Source of the DNA: Candidatus Albibeggiatoa sp. nov. NOAA
GTDB lineage: Bacteria > Pseudomonadota > Gammaproteobacteria > Beggiatoales > Beggiatoaceae
Length of the DNA stretch: 64,000 nt
Reading direction: 5' to 3'
Assembly: GCA_025800385.1 (NCBI GenBank)
Contig: JAOXRS010000024.1
Span: 1 to 64,000, forward strand
Part shown: positions 47,301-55,267 of the stretch, piece by piece
How the letters are laid out: every line of letters starts with the position of its first letter
How positions within the stretch are numbered: the first letter of the stretch is position 1
Notes under the pieces: model-generated
Seen by the model: only the letters and a program-made list of their open reading frames with translations
Database searches by the model: none
What the model was told of the DNA's origin: nothing
Position numbers and translations under genes: made by a program

Positions 47301-47915
47301 GGCAAAATTAAAAAAACCACCTCCACTATAACTAGAAGTTGATGTTGCAGCATTATTTTCTATTGTAGAATACGCTATATTGATACTAGCTCCTCCACGA
47401 TTATAAAAACCACCACCCCAAGTTGCACTATTTCCTGTGAGCACACTATTGTATATATTTAAATCACCCCCTGATGTAATGTAAAAACCGCCGCCCCTCA
47501 TACCATCACTATTACTAATAGTTGAACGATTTATAGTTAAATTACTATTCCCTTCTTTGCATATTCCGCCCCCAGCTCCACCACCTGAGCAAGTTGTACC
47601 ACTTCCAGATGTATTGCCATTTGTTAGCTCAATATCATTTATAATAACTTCTCCAGAAGAAGCATTGACTATAAGCAACCTAAAACTATCATCACCTTGA
47701 ATTGTATTGTTTCCACCATTAATAGTGACAGCTCTATCGATTGTTTGTGTGCCTGTTAAAGTAATATCTGCAGTTATATTAATTTCTGAATCCGACCCAC
47801 TAATACATGATGAAAGCTCTGATTCAATACTTGCATCACAAGCCCATACAACGGGTTGGATTCCTAAAAATATAAGCCCTAAAGCGAGAATTCTTAAAAT
47901 AGGATGACTTAACAT
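41328..47915 (-). CDS. Giant mosaic exported protein (beta-helix, Fn3-like, Calx-beta repeats)
   Basis: A 2195-residue surface or extracellular protein. In order: signal peptide (LGLIFLGIQPVVWA); a right-handed beta-helix (about 30-320) with GGGFYNRGG-type turns; four Fn3-like modules, each opening D-x-T/V-AP (about 324-790); five InlB/Flg_new-type modules ending W-x-G/C...C-x-x-x-F (about 790-1190); five Calx-beta domains (about 1191-1772; last ones VTITDDD); a stacked hexapeptide-like segment (about 1812-1888; TTITGGTIRGSVVG, LDNVIIGRGSVVADDVILGD); and a unique 300-residue C-terminal domain. No anchor or sorting motif is recognised. An adhesin or matrix role is inferred from domains. Confidence 0.8.
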   Translation of the reverse strand: MLSHPILRILALGLIFLGIQPVVWACDASIESELSSCISGSDSEINITADITLTGTQTIDRAVTINGGNNTIQGDDSFRLLIVNASSGEVIINDIELTNGNTSGSGTTCSGGGAGGGICKEGNSNLTINRSTISNSDGMRGGGFYITSGGDLNIYNSVLTGNSATWGGGFYNRGGASINIAYSTIENNAATSTSSYSGGGFFNFASTGTVTIKSSIIINNSGLSGKEDCNKNVGTLTSLGYNLIGNTTGCPSDGTGDDDTASASDIFDTAPTLKNDASNPALDAIDNGTNDCGTSPFNVDYLGTSRPKGADSKCDIGAHELNADSTAPEFDNTETKTTNGSADDELKIIAQINEVGTVYYVILDESDGGAPSASQVEAGKDSGGTTVDSSLRGSLAISTINTATEIASITGLTAPASYTVYLVAKDDSGNVSSVKDLNHTTTDTTAPTITTTNISGIGATFFDLEFGLDELGTVYYVVVTDGSGKPTESQIAAGQNSSGSAAIASGTVSITDTSESVTETITGLSSETSYDIYFYAEDAIPNKTDIGDDGLTTIADTVAPVFEDTSPTSTIGNETGSSFDITVRLDEIGVVYYIVVADGSDNEPSQAQIKAGNDKTDSAALKSGSINVTAASTNQAVTVSGLDYNTNYDIYLYAEDDESTPNLSDVSSLTAVTVPDTTAPTFSSSSSSNITSSSVDVTVEVDESSTIYYVVVLDGATAPTATEVKNGQASGGGTPEASGNFAANASTSISETISGLSSETAYDIYLAAEDSSSNLSNTTKLDATTSVLSYTVSISKSGSGDGTTSGYGTYEPGDSVSLTATANSKSTFSGWAGDNECGSSFTMPSNNISCTAKFTKTVTEPDDPSPPPQTTYHNLQIEITGKGDFSSDQTGLKCSPEKANCFAYREYLTVTHTAEPDPGYRLKSWSGDCSTSGSVLMDGRKTCRLTFERLPAYQLITQKSGKGLGTITSNDGLINCGSACRTSYTADLSTTLTATADTDKTQFTGWSCVDGLNSTETSIEVAMSQNRTCTASFSALFSLTTSVTSTGGSISYADTLSCNAGNSPCTQNYPDGVIQLISTPDAGYVANWGAECPEGQVVLDADKTCSVSFTPSYTLSLQVIGNGSITSSPSGIDCQEGTCTASYIQGDTIQLIATSEFGHSFVGWTGDCSNGQTTLTMNSDKICTATFANTGSPQFAQDVYAITEQDGIATITVNRVEGSNGAMNITYLVGNGTAVYPNDYHGAVTGLLSWADGDVEPKTFDITIATDPITEAVETVNLQLLNQTNTVLDTAELQIGDTFLPANVNFVRTNVTASDKDQVLRFAVARSISFSGAIQTDFVVTVGENILTQGTLNWADNEIDTKLIEIPIGAVPVGESTLNAIITNPQPADVVALGSKTASTLTIKQTPVSGEINFTSALFEGAEGDLTSITIERTGATDTEAQITLTLLDGTATPTTDYVFNTFFSTLTWAAGENAVKTANVKLERDALTEETETVNLQLLNPVGTLLGANAAATLQILDATATPTTDDITPPVDPNIPITPPEPALGAVEFEQAEYAISEDAGRLTINVVRTPETAGIITVQVTSQNGSAVSGRDYVPINQQLRWVDDATRSRELVIDLIDNATADGNRTFTLELANTDTGNVVGEQSIATITIVDNDSNQVQFETDSYRVKEDAREVILTVARAGGLDAASIGYRTNSEGTAESGQDYTKTSGQLSWQAGDLRSQNITIPIINDNDVEQNETFTVGLFATDGSTQTLSPSSVTVTITDDDKERTEPVVNSDTGNTLVNGQVSNQAGTIGEVGKSTFVNVDGSISNSTLAGDIESEGVLEEVVLTAGTTITGGTIRGSVVGHPKQPAVLKNITIESGTRLDNVIIGRGSVVADDVILGDNVQFTDNTTIPALNLGRLTGRIMPPETAQTFFNVFAINLLTDVITNPSINGILGSINGLQEFIEYGVAMQQDTTYGMLVLQIDTFVYPLLPVQLSQALPNQLRDNKPYVGLHVEHNAEVAFITHTGRHVVAVPVVYAPEQFLSALTTLGLGQAVMDASGNIRIEATDTEYLSARASLLSPAVSEGEVGIQYVNSAYLPNLTEMLLTYTDRDNVLRQQAIYPAPVDNAALSTLTNNVAIYMDGRVVAKNAQGQIEYNGLLGYNIYQSVAEVSDSIQIQEIEDANLDGLLDYRLTYPNGDAQVLFRME

Positions 47916-48392
47916 ACCTACTCCCCTACAAGTGACAAAAAGATGAACTTAACGCTGTCCCTACCCTTAAATAAAGCGGTCATTCGCTATTTCACCTTTT
48001 TAGTTAATACGTTGAATTATTAGATAGTTTAGCCTATCCCGTCATAAAATAAACAATATGATGCAAAAAACAGACAAACGTTGTCAAAAAATTGTCATAC
48101 GTAAACATCAATTTTAAGGTCAGGCTGAATGTGAAATTGCTTTATAAACAGAGGTTATAGGCCATGATCTTTAATTTAGACAGACAAGAAAGATAAGAGG
48201 GTGCAGTATATTTTTTTATACTAATCAGTTAAGTTTATTTGAGAAATAAGGCTGCAGGAGACAATTGTTTTTAATCGTTGCAATCGTGATTTTTTAGGTT
48301 AGAAACATTCTATTTTAAATATTTATCAAAAATACCAAAGTGAATAAAAAATATATACATGTAATAATATGATTTTATAAGAATTGTAAAGC
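47916..48392. other. Intergenic region, upstream of the giant exoprotein
   Basis: AT-rich, no ORF. It holds the leader of the giant gene on the minus strand (ATG at 47915, with GTAGGGGAG just before it as ribosome-binding site). A loosely repeated GTTGTCA/TTGTCAT near 48090-48110 is too weak to call an operator. Confidence 0.4.
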
Positions 48393-49400
48393 TTAGCTCT
48401 TCGACATTTCACCATACAAAGCCAATGCGGTTAAACATTTTTCTCGATGTTGTTCGCCGTAATCAGGTTTGATTGTTTGTTGCGGTAATTTTAAACCGTA
48501 TTGTGCATTTTGACTGTCTGCAACCAATACCCACAGACATAATTGAGATAAAGCTGCTTCGATATTTAAATGTTGTACCTGCTCCAAACTCAACCATAAA
48601 CTTTTACTGCTCGCACCGCCAAATTGTTTGATATGCCAATCTTGCCCTCTTGCAACCGCTTTCCAATCAACATGTTTAGGGGAGTCACCCACTTTATAAT
48701 CTCGATAACCGATAAAATCATCGCCACCACGGCCAAGCTGCATAGACGCATTATCACCTTGTTCATCATTTTCCGCGCCTTTTGGTAATTGACGTAAACC
48801 CAATGGTGCAGGATAAACCAAAGTCGAGGCATCAACATATACAAATGCCCACACATAAAATAATCCAAATGGAAAACGGGTAGAAACGGTTAAGGGTTCA
48901 AGTGGCAATTGTCCACGCTGTTTAGCAACCATAGGAATGGTAATAATAGTTCTTTGATCGGCTGGAATATCTGTCATCAAAACAGTAGGAGCACTATTTT
49001 TCCCTAACGACCAATTAAGCAAAGAAGTAATATTTTTATAGCCTAGCGACCAATGCAAAGCATAACGAGCGGCCTTATTTTGATTATCCACCCAAAGTTG
49101 AAACTGCGCTTGTTCACCAACAAACACACGATTAGCTTTGCCGACAGACACTTTTAAACCGTGCAACATATAATGCGCATGAAGCATCGACACCATCGCG
49201 GTACTAGCTAACAAGAACGTAAGTAGAAAACCCATATTGTTGTTGTAATTGATTGATCCCAATAACATTACAAATAGCACTAATACAAATAAAAAGCCGT
49301 GCCGCGTGGGCAAAATATATACTTGCTTACGAGTTAATTGCACTGACTGCTTGGGTTCAGCAGGATAATATTTGATGAATTTGCGGAATTGTTTGAACAT
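48393..49400 (-). CDS. DUF58 domain membrane protein
   Basis: A 335-residue protein with two membrane helices (HGFLFVLVLFVMLLGSINY and MGFLLTFLLASTAMVSML, about 34-80) and a C-terminal DUF58 domain whose signature FIGYRDYKVGDSPKHVDWKAVARGQDWHIKQF is intact. DUF58 proteins usually sit with a MoxR ATPase and a transglutaminase-like membrane protein and are thought to be VWA-related partners in envelope complex assembly. Neither partner is adjacent here. Confidence 0.85.
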   Translation of the reverse strand: MFKQFRKFIKYYPAEPKQSVQLTRKQVYILPTRHGFLFVLVLFVMLLGSINYNNNMGFLLTFLLASTAMVSMLHAHYMLHGLKVSVGKANRVFVGEQAQFQLWVDNQNKAARYALHWSLGYKNITSLLNWSLGKNSAPTVLMTDIPADQRTIITIPMVAKQRGQLPLEPLTVSTRFPFGLFYVWAFVYVDASTLVYPAPLGLRQLPKGAENDEQGDNASMQLGRGGDDFIGYRDYKVGDSPKHVDWKAVARGQDWHIKQFGGASSKSLWLSLEQVQHLNIEAALSQLCLWVLVADSQNAQYGLKLPQQTIKPDYGEQHREKCLTALALYGEMSKS

Positions 49401-49521
49401 GGGGCGCGTTGTAATGGTAAGTGATAAATTAGGAATGATGAATAAAAATAATCAGGTTTGTTCCCCTTGCTGAGGTTTGATGCCTACCTCTCAATGATAA
49501 AAAGGCAGGCAATAATATAGG

Positions 49522-50814
49522 TTAACTTGGTAAACGGTATTCTACATAAGCCTCATCACGAATTTGACGTAACCACATTTGTAAGTTTTCTTCTACTTTA
49601 CGATTACGAATTTGTTGCGTGGCTTTATTGCGCAGAGCAGCTTCTGTATTATCACGTTCACGGCGTTCTTCCACCTGTAATAAATGCCAGCCAAAACGGG
49701 TTTTAAACGGCTGACTCAATTCATCAATTGCCAAGTCATTAAGTACTTCTTCAAACTCTGGTGGAAAATCTCCGGGATTTTTCCAACCGATGTTACCGCC
49801 TTCACTAGCAGAAAGTGTGTCTTCTGAATAACTGCGGGCTAATTGTGCAAAGTCAGCACCTGCATTTAATAACTCATCAGCGAGACGTTCTAGCTTTTGT
49901 TGCGCATCAAAATCTGATACTAATTCATTGGTTTTAATTAAAATATGTCTTGCTCGAGTTTGCGTCACTAAAAATTGTTCTGTACCGCGTTTTTCTGCTA
50001 ATTTGATGATATGAAAACCGTTGCTATCTTGTAATAATTGGCTAATGTCACCCACTTTCATTTCGCTTAACGCTGGAGCAAACAAAGAAGGAATTTCACC
50101 CGCTTTACGCCAGCCTAAATTACCACCATCAGTTGCGGTTTGGCTATTGGAATATTGTACGGCGATGGTTTGGAAATCAGCACCTGCTTGTAATTGTTTT
50201 AAAATGTCTTCCGCTTTCGCACGGTTTGTTTCCAATTCTTCAGGTGATACTGCTTCAGGTAAGGCTAACAAAATGTGATATAACAAATATTCATCTTGTG
50301 CATTGCCTTGTTGGACTTGGTTAGCCAAGAAGTTATCAATCTCATTCTGTGTTACGTTAATCCGACTGGTCACTTGACGTTGACGTAAACGGCCGACAAT
50401 CATGTCTTCTTTGAGTTCTTCACGGAATTGCTCAAAATTATAATTGTCATCTTCTTCAATCATTTGCTGGAATGTTTGGATATCCATACCATTTTGAGCT
50501 GCAATTTTCCGTAAGGCTTCATTTAAACTATTATCATCAGTAGTTACACCTGTACGTTCTGCGATCTGCAATTGTAACAAGTTCAAAATCATGCGATCTA
50601 ACACTTGGCGTTCAAATGCGCCCCGAGGCGGTAACTTCACGCCTTTTTGTAATAGCTTGTTTTCAACCAACTTGATTTCACGCTGTAAACGACTGTCTAC
50701 AATCACATCGTCATTGACCACAGCCACAATATAATCCAATACTTCCGTCTCAGCATAGACAGCAACACTTAAACAAAGTGATAAAACAGTTGCAAGCAAC
50801 AATTTGATTTTCAT
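49522..50814 (-). CDS. surA: Peptidylprolyl isomerase SurA
   Basis: A 430-residue periplasmic chaperone for outer-membrane proteins. It has a signal peptide (KIKLLLATVLSLCLSVAVYA), an N-terminal SurA domain (AVVNDDVIVDSRLQREIKLVE; QMIEEDDNYNFEQFREELKEDMI), two parvulin domains (about 175-280 with GGNLGWRKAGEIP, and 290-395 with GGNIGWKNPGDFP and FGWHLLQVEERR) and the C-terminal helix. Length and architecture are standard. Unlike E. coli it is not between lptD and pdxA. A GCCTACCT/AGGCAGGC hairpin without a T-run lies between it and the DUF58 gene (about 49470-49510). Confidence 0.95.
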   Translation of the reverse strand: MKIKLLLATVLSLCLSVAVYAETEVLDYIVAVVNDDVIVDSRLQREIKLVENKLLQKGVKLPPRGAFERQVLDRMILNLLQLQIAERTGVTTDDNSLNEALRKIAAQNGMDIQTFQQMIEEDDNYNFEQFREELKEDMIVGRLRQRQVTSRINVTQNEIDNFLANQVQQGNAQDEYLLYHILLALPEAVSPEELETNRAKAEDILKQLQAGADFQTIAVQYSNSQTATDGGNLGWRKAGEIPSLFAPALSEMKVGDISQLLQDSNGFHIIKLAEKRGTEQFLVTQTRARHILIKTNELVSDFDAQQKLERLADELLNAGADFAQLARSYSEDTLSASEGGNIGWKNPGDFPPEFEEVLNDLAIDELSQPFKTRFGWHLLQVEERRERDNTEAALRNKATQQIRNRKVEENLQMWLRQIRDEAYVEYRLPS

Positions 50815-50902
50815 TCTGGGTTTACCTATAACTTTTTAGGCTAAAAAGATGATATAAATTAGAGCAGATTTTAGTGGGTTTTTAGATAGGAAACAATGTC
50901 TG

Positions 50903-51064
50903 TTAGCGCAAGGGTTTATTTCGGCGTTTATTCGGACGTTTGCCGCATACATGCTTATCGGAGCGATTTGTCAACCATGTTGCAACCAACGCAAGCACAA
51001 AAGCAGCAATGGCGGCCATCAGCGAGAAATACAATTCTTGTAGATTGAATCCGAAAATATCCAT
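50903..51064 (-). CDS. Small membrane peptide, 53 residues
   Basis: An open frame from ATG 51064 to TAA 50903. GGA lies 3 bases before the ATG and CTAAAATAACGGAA upstream is only a weak ribosome-binding site. The product begins MDIFGFNLQELYFS, has one hydrophobic helix (LMAAIAAFVLALVATWL, about 15-31) and a strongly basic cytoplasmic tail (GKRPNKRRNKPLR). Amphipathic start, single membrane helix and positive tail are coherent with a real small protein. It lies 88 bp upstream of surA on the same strand. I do not know a family for it. Confidence 0.5.
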   Translation of the reverse strand: MDIFGFNLQELYFSLMAAIAAFVLALVATWLTNRSDKHVCGKRPNKRRNKPLR

Positions 51065-51331
51065 AATTCCGTTATTTTAGGTTGCTCTAGTAAAAACTAA
51101 GCCTCGTTACTTTGAGTTGAATCTGCTTAATTTATGAGATGTTGCATATTACTTATTATATTGAGTAGCAGTGGCATTTTTCAAAGTAAAATAGCACCTA
51201 CTTCTATTTCTGATGCACAACTTATATCACAAATAAAGCCCAAAATATTTGATACTTAGCCGAGAATGTATTTACTCTCAGCCATGTTAATTGAGTTCAT
51301 CATACTTTGGACTTCATTGATGCAGACTATT

Positions 51332-52228
51332 TTATGCTTTTGGCATGGTTAAACGCTGTTCTGCTTCCTGATATTTAGCCGCCGTTTTCGTTGTAATCTC
51401 TTCTGGCAAATCAGGGGCTGGTGGGGTTTTATCCCAATCCAACGTTTCTAAATAATCACGTACAAATTGCTTATCAAAACTTGGCGGACTGATTCCCTCT
51501 TGATACTGATCGGTTGGCCAAAAACGCGACGAATCGGGCGTTAACACTTCATCTATTAAATATAGCTGACCTTGGTCATCTGTGCCAAACTCAAATTTAG
51601 TATCAGCGATAATAATCCCACGTTCCGCTGCATAATCTCGCGCCCAAGTGTAAATTTCTAAGCTCACCTGCTTGACTTGATTCGCTAACGATTCACCAAT
51701 TAATTCTACTGTTTTAGCAAAATCAATGTTTTCGTCGTGTAAACCTTGTTCCGCTTTCGTCGATGGGGTGAAAATCGGTTGTTCTAATTTTGAAGCCAAT
51801 TGCAAACCTTGAGGAATATCAATCCCGCAAATTTGTCCTGTTTTTTGGTAATCTTTCCAACCAGAACCCGCAATATAACCACGCACAATCGCTTCAACAG
51901 GCAAAGGGTTTAATTTACGTACAATCACGGCACGACCTTCGACTTGTTGGCGTTCTTCCGCGTCAGGCAAAATGTCTTCTAGCGTAATATCATCAACTAA
52001 ATGGTTTTGAATTAATTTACTGGAAAAGTTAAACCAGAAGTTTGAAACCATGGTGAGAATTTGCCCTTTATTTGGAATTGGTGTAGGCAAAATCACATCA
52101 AAAGCGGAAATTCTATCGCTAGCAACAATTAATGTGTATTTGTCATCAATTGCATAAATATCACGCACTTTACCACGTTGCACAAGCGGTAAACTACGGA
52201 GTTGAGATTCAAATAAGGGATTGGACAT
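51332..52228 (-). CDS. purC: Phosphoribosylaminoimidazole-succinocarboxamide synthase
   Basis: A 298-residue SAICAR synthetase of purine biosynthesis, joining CAIR and aspartate with ATP. Signatures are [77 protein letters not shown] and [13 protein letters not shown]. This is the longer, yeast-like class rather than the 237-residue E. coli type. The start at ATG 52228 ([12 protein letters not shown]) is set by family alignment; the upstream frame from 52276 adds an unsupported extension. The ribosome-binding site is weak. Confidence 0.95.
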   Translation of the reverse strand: MSNPLFESQLRSLPLVQRGKVRDIYAIDDKYTLIVASDRISAFDVILPTPIPNKGQILTMVSNFWFNFSSKLIQNHLVDDITLEDILPDAEERQQVEGRAVIVRKLNPLPVEAIVRGYIAGSGWKDYQKTGQICGIDIPQGLQLASKLEQPIFTPSTKAEQGLHDENIDFAKTVELIGESLANQVKQVSLEIYTWARDYAAERGIIIADTKFEFGTDDQGQLYLIDEVLTPDSSRFWPTDQYQEGISPPSFDKQFVRDYLETLDWDKTPPAPDLPEEITTKTAAKYQEAEQRLTMPKA

Positions 52229-52421
52229 AATGGTAATATAATCAAATAAAAGCGTATTTATAAGGGCTAAACCCAATTTTACGTGATTATAAAACTATTG
52301 CAATAGAAAGCCTGTAATTATTCCTCAACCTATATTATTCAATCTGTTGCTAAAATCAAAAATCGAAAATTTCAACATTGTAGGGTATCATACGAGTTTG
52401 TGTGACTAAATGGGTAATCTC

Positions 52422-52796
52422 ATGCAGAAGTTTATTATTGTTTTTGTTTTCAGTTTATTGGTATCGAATTGCAGCTTATATAAAATTGATGTGCAGCAAG
52501 GTAATGTGATAACACAAGAAATGTTAGATCAACTTGAACTTGGCATGTCTGCACGTAAAGTGCGTTTTATTATGGGTACACCGCTGTTGCAAGATGCCTT
52601 TCACCAAAATCGCTGGGATTATTTATTTAGCTTTTTAGAAGGTCGCTCTGGTAAACGTCAACAACAAGTGATTAGTTTATTTTTTGATGAACAACAACAG
52701 TTAATTAAAGTATCGGGTAATGTTGCCGCTGGTGAAGCCAAGCCAGAAACATCGACACCAACAGTAGACCCAGAAGATACACGGCCTATTTTATAA
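52422..52796 (+). CDS. bamE: Outer membrane protein assembly factor BamE
   Basis: A 124-residue SmpA/OmlA lipoprotein of the BAM complex. The family core is present: YKIDVQQGNVITQEMLDQLELGMSARKVRFIMGTPLLQDAFHQNRWDYLF, with the G-M-x-x-x-x-V and GTP blocks. The lipobox is LLVSNC with Cys17; Asn at -1 is unusual (Gly or Ala is normal). ATG 52422 is preferred over 52410 because GGG lies 7 bases upstream and the signal peptide then starts MQKF. The C-terminal extension is acidic and Pro/Thr-rich. Confidence 0.9.
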   Translation: MQKFIIVFVFSLLVSNCSLYKIDVQQGNVITQEMLDQLELGMSARKVRFIMGTPLLQDAFHQNRWDYLFSFLEGRSGKRQQQVISLFFDEQQQLIKVSGNVAAGEAKPETSTPTVDPEDTRPIL

Positions 52797-52873
52797 ACGT
52801 GTTGGATAAAGATTTGCTTTTCATCCGATTGTCTATAATTCAGATTGAAATCACTTAACTAATAGGTCTTGTT

Positions 52874-53650
52874 ATGTGGAAAAAAATAACACTTATTTTG
52901 GTTGCTGGCTTAATTGTGAGTTGCGCAACAACGCCTTTAGGCCGTAAACAATTGGCTTTTATGCCTGCTGAGCAAATGGATGTAATGGGGGTGCAAGCAT
53001 TCCAAACCATTAAGGATGAAACCCCCGCTGCGCCTAATTCTAAAGTGAATAGCTATGTGCAATGTGTCACCAATGCTTTGCTCAGTACATTACAAGATTC
53101 AGAGGGTTGGGAAATTGTGGTTTTTGAAGATGAGGCTGTGAATGCATTTGCTTTACCGGGGCGTAAGATTGGCGTGTATACAGGCTTATTAAATGTTGCA
53201 GAAAACCAGCATCAACTTGCAGCTGTGGTCGGGCATGAGATTGCACATGTTTTATCTAATCACGGTAACGAACGGGTTTCGCAACAAATGTTAGTGCAAA
53301 CAGGCATGGAAGTGGCGCAAGCAATTTTCTCTAATCCTGAATCTCAAACGGCACAAGTTGCATTAGGTGCGTTAGGCTTGGGTACGCAATTTGGTATTTT
53401 GTTACCATTTAGTCGTAAGCATGAAACAGAAGCCGATGAGTTAGGTTTGCAAATTATGGCACGGGCGGGTTTTCAGCCACAAGAATCTGTGAATTTATGG
53501 GTCAATATGGGTAAAGGCAGTGAAGGTGCACCACCTGAGTTTATGTCAACTCACCCATCACATGAAACGCGGATTAATGACTTGCAAAGCCAAATGCATT
53601 ATGCACAACAGCTTTATCAGCAATCAACCTCGCGTCCAAACTGCCGTTAA
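52874..53650 (+). CDS. M48 family metalloprotease lipoprotein (LoiP/YcaL-like)
   Basis: A 258-residue peptidase with an N-terminal lipoprotein signal (LVAGLIVSCATTPLGRKQL, Cys at about 17) and an M48 catalytic domain. The zinc motif is VGHEIAHVLSNHGNERVS (HExxH), and the third ligand glutamate lies in KHETEADELGLQIM. The layout matches E. coli LoiP and YcaL, which degrade misassembled outer-membrane proteins with BepA. Proximity to bamE fits an outer-membrane quality-control role. Confidence 0.88.
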   Translation: MWKKITLILVAGLIVSCATTPLGRKQLAFMPAEQMDVMGVQAFQTIKDETPAAPNSKVNSYVQCVTNALLSTLQDSEGWEIVVFEDEAVNAFALPGRKIGVYTGLLNVAENQHQLAAVVGHEIAHVLSNHGNERVSQQMLVQTGMEVAQAIFSNPESQTAQVALGALGLGTQFGILLPFSRKHETEADELGLQIMARAGFQPQESVNLWVNMGKGSEGAPPEFMSTHPSHETRINDLQSQMHYAQQLYQQSTSRPNCR

Positions 53651-53660
53651 TATCATCTTT

Positions 53661-53694
53661 GACATACATTCTGTTTTAGATTGGAGTGTATGTC
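53661..53694. terminator. Hairpin between convergent genes
   Basis: An 11-bp stem with one wobble (53661-53671 with 53684-53694, 12-base loop) between the M48 gene and yggX. Neither exit has a T-run, so it may stabilise 3' ends rather than terminate by itself. Confidence 0.4.
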
Positions 53695-53744
53695 TTACCT
53701 GCCAGAAATGCAGAGTCATGATAAACCCTGCACTTTAAAAGCCA

Positions 53745-54017
53745 TTAAGCTTGAGGTGGAACAAACTCTTCTGGGGCTTCAGAGCCTTCACCAAAAAAGA
53801 ATTTTTCCATTTCTTCTTCAATCATTTTACGCGCTTGTGGGTCTACTGGAGATAAACGGTATTCATTGATTAACATGGTTTGTTGGCGTAACCATTGATT
53901 CCATGCTTCTTGTGATACGTTTTCAAAGATACGCTTGCCTAATTCACCTGGGTAAGTAATCCGTGGTAAGCCTTCTAATTCTTGACCTAATTTGACACAT
54001 TGCACCATGCGACTCAT
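53745..54017 (-). CDS. yggX: Fe(2+)-trafficking / oxidative damage protection protein YggX
   Basis: A 90-residue small acidic protein of the YggX family ([16 protein letters not shown] with the conserved Cys7, [36 protein letters not shown]). It protects Fe-S proteins and links to iron traffic. ATG 54017 overlaps the mutY stop as ATGA; the longer frame from 54113 lies inside mutY and is not used. mutY-yggX is a conserved pair and MutY carries a [4Fe-4S] cluster. Confidence 0.95.
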   Translation of the reverse strand: MSRMVQCVKLGQELEGLPRITYPGELGKRIFENVSQEAWNQWLRQQTMLINEYRLSPVDPQARKMIEEEMEKFFFGEGSEAPEEFVPPQA

Positions 54018-55069
54018 TTGAATAAATCCCCTGTAGTTGGAGTAAATTGTTTTAATAATCGTACCACGGGAGCAGCTAAGCCCCAGTTTTGTGGTTGTGA
54101 AAGTTGATACCAATCGCCATTATCAATCGGTATTTTTTGATCCAGTCCTATATATATGGGCGTAATCTCTAAATGAAAATGGGTAAAGCTATGTCTAAAG
54201 GTTGCCCATGTTTCATAATCAGAAATGGTTAAATCCCATTGGGTTTTACAAAAGGCTGAAATATCGGTTTCAAGTTCACATTCAGGAAATACCCACAAGC
54301 CACCCCACAAGCCTTTATTTGGGCGTTGTTGTAGCAAAATTTGATTGTCTTTTGTATGTAGCAATAAGAAATGAGTATTTTTAACAGGCAAGGTTTTACG
54401 CGGTTTAGGTGTTGGATATTGGGTCTGAGATTGATTCTGGTAAGCGACACAGGAAGTTTGTATGGGACACAGAGTACAACATGGTTTGGTTCGAGTACAT
54501 ACGGTTGCACCTAAATCCATCATGGCTTGCGTATAATCACTGACTTGTTGCTCGGGTGTATGTTGTTCTGCGAAGATCCAAAGTTGGTCACTGATTTTTT
54601 TATTGCCTGTCCAACCTTCTACTGCATGATGACGTGCTAGAACCCGTTTAACATTACCGTCTAAAATCGCATGACGTTGACCGTAAGTAAGTGCTAAAAC
54701 TGCTCCCGCTGTTGATTGACCAATGCCTTTTAAGCTTTGTAATTGTTCAATATCTCGTGGTAATTCACCTTGAAACTCTTGGCAAATTTGTTGAGCAGCA
54801 TGGTGTAGATTTCGTGCCCGTGCGTAGTAGCCCAAGCCTGTCCAGTAATGTAGCACTTCATCTTGTTTGGCAGTGGCTAAGTCTTGCACAGTGGGAAAGC
54901 GTTGCATGAATTTTTCATAATAGGGAATGACGGTGCTGACTTGGGTCTGTTGCAACATGATTTCAGATACCCAAACTTTATACGCAGTTTTATGTTGTTG
55001 CCAAGGTAAATCTTTACGTCCGTGTTGTGCGAACCAATGTAAAACTCGCTCGCTAAAATTTTGTTCCAT
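54014..55069 (-). CDS. mutY: A/G-specific adenine DNA glycosylase MutY
   Basis: A 351-residue base-excision-repair enzyme removing adenine opposite 8-oxoguanine. The helix-hairpin-helix region is [35 protein letters not shown] with the catalytic Asp. The catalytic glutamate lies in [19 protein letters not shown]. The [4Fe-4S] cluster ligands follow C-X6-C-X2-C-X5-C ([17 protein letters not shown]). The C-terminal NUDIX-like domain (about 230-345, with [14 protein letters not shown]) recognises 8-oxoG. Confidence 0.96.
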   Translation of the reverse strand: MEQNFSERVLHWFAQHGRKDLPWQQHKTAYKVWVSEIMLQQTQVSTVIPYYEKFMQRFPTVQDLATAKQDEVLHYWTGLGYYARARNLHHAAQQICQEFQGELPRDIEQLQSLKGIGQSTAGAVLALTYGQRHAILDGNVKRVLARHHAVEGWTGNKKISDQLWIFAEQHTPEQQVSDYTQAMMDLGATVCTRTKPCCTLCPIQTSCVAYQNQSQTQYPTPKPRKTLPVKNTHFLLLHTKDNQILLQQRPNKGLWGGLWVFPECELETDISAFCKTQWDLTISDYETWATFRHSFTHFHLEITPIYIGLDQKIPIDNGDWYQLSQPQNWGLAAPVVRLLKQFTPTTGDLFK

Positions 55070-55224
55070 TCTTTATATATTTTTAAAGTCAGTTAATGAG
55101 AGGATTGGTATTTTTAGAAAATAAGTATTTTTCTCAATTCTATCACTGTATTTTCCCCTGATTACAGCCACGAATCAACCTTTATGCGATACACGTAGTT
55201 ATATTTAAATAGTGGTTGGACAAG

Positions 55225-55258
55225 AAAAGAGCTGGCAATCGTGCGAACAATCACCAGC
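55225..55258 (-). terminator. Possible terminator of the duplicated secreted protein gene
   Basis: GCTGG (55231-55235) pairs with CCAGC (55254-55258). Read on the minus strand it is followed by TCTTTTC. It lies 10 bases past the stop of the gene ending at 55268. Confidence 0.45.
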
Positions 55259-55267
55259 CTATCGAAA

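Noticed and set aside
42043..47907. Numerous plus-strand ORFs of 60-126 codons opposite the giant exoprotein
   Set aside because: All lie fully antisense to a single intact 2195-codon frame with recognisable domains; none shows a protein-like motif.
54018..54113. N-terminal extension of yggX starting at 54113
   Set aside because: It lies inside mutY; ATG 54017 gives the standard 90-residue YggX with an ATGA overlap.
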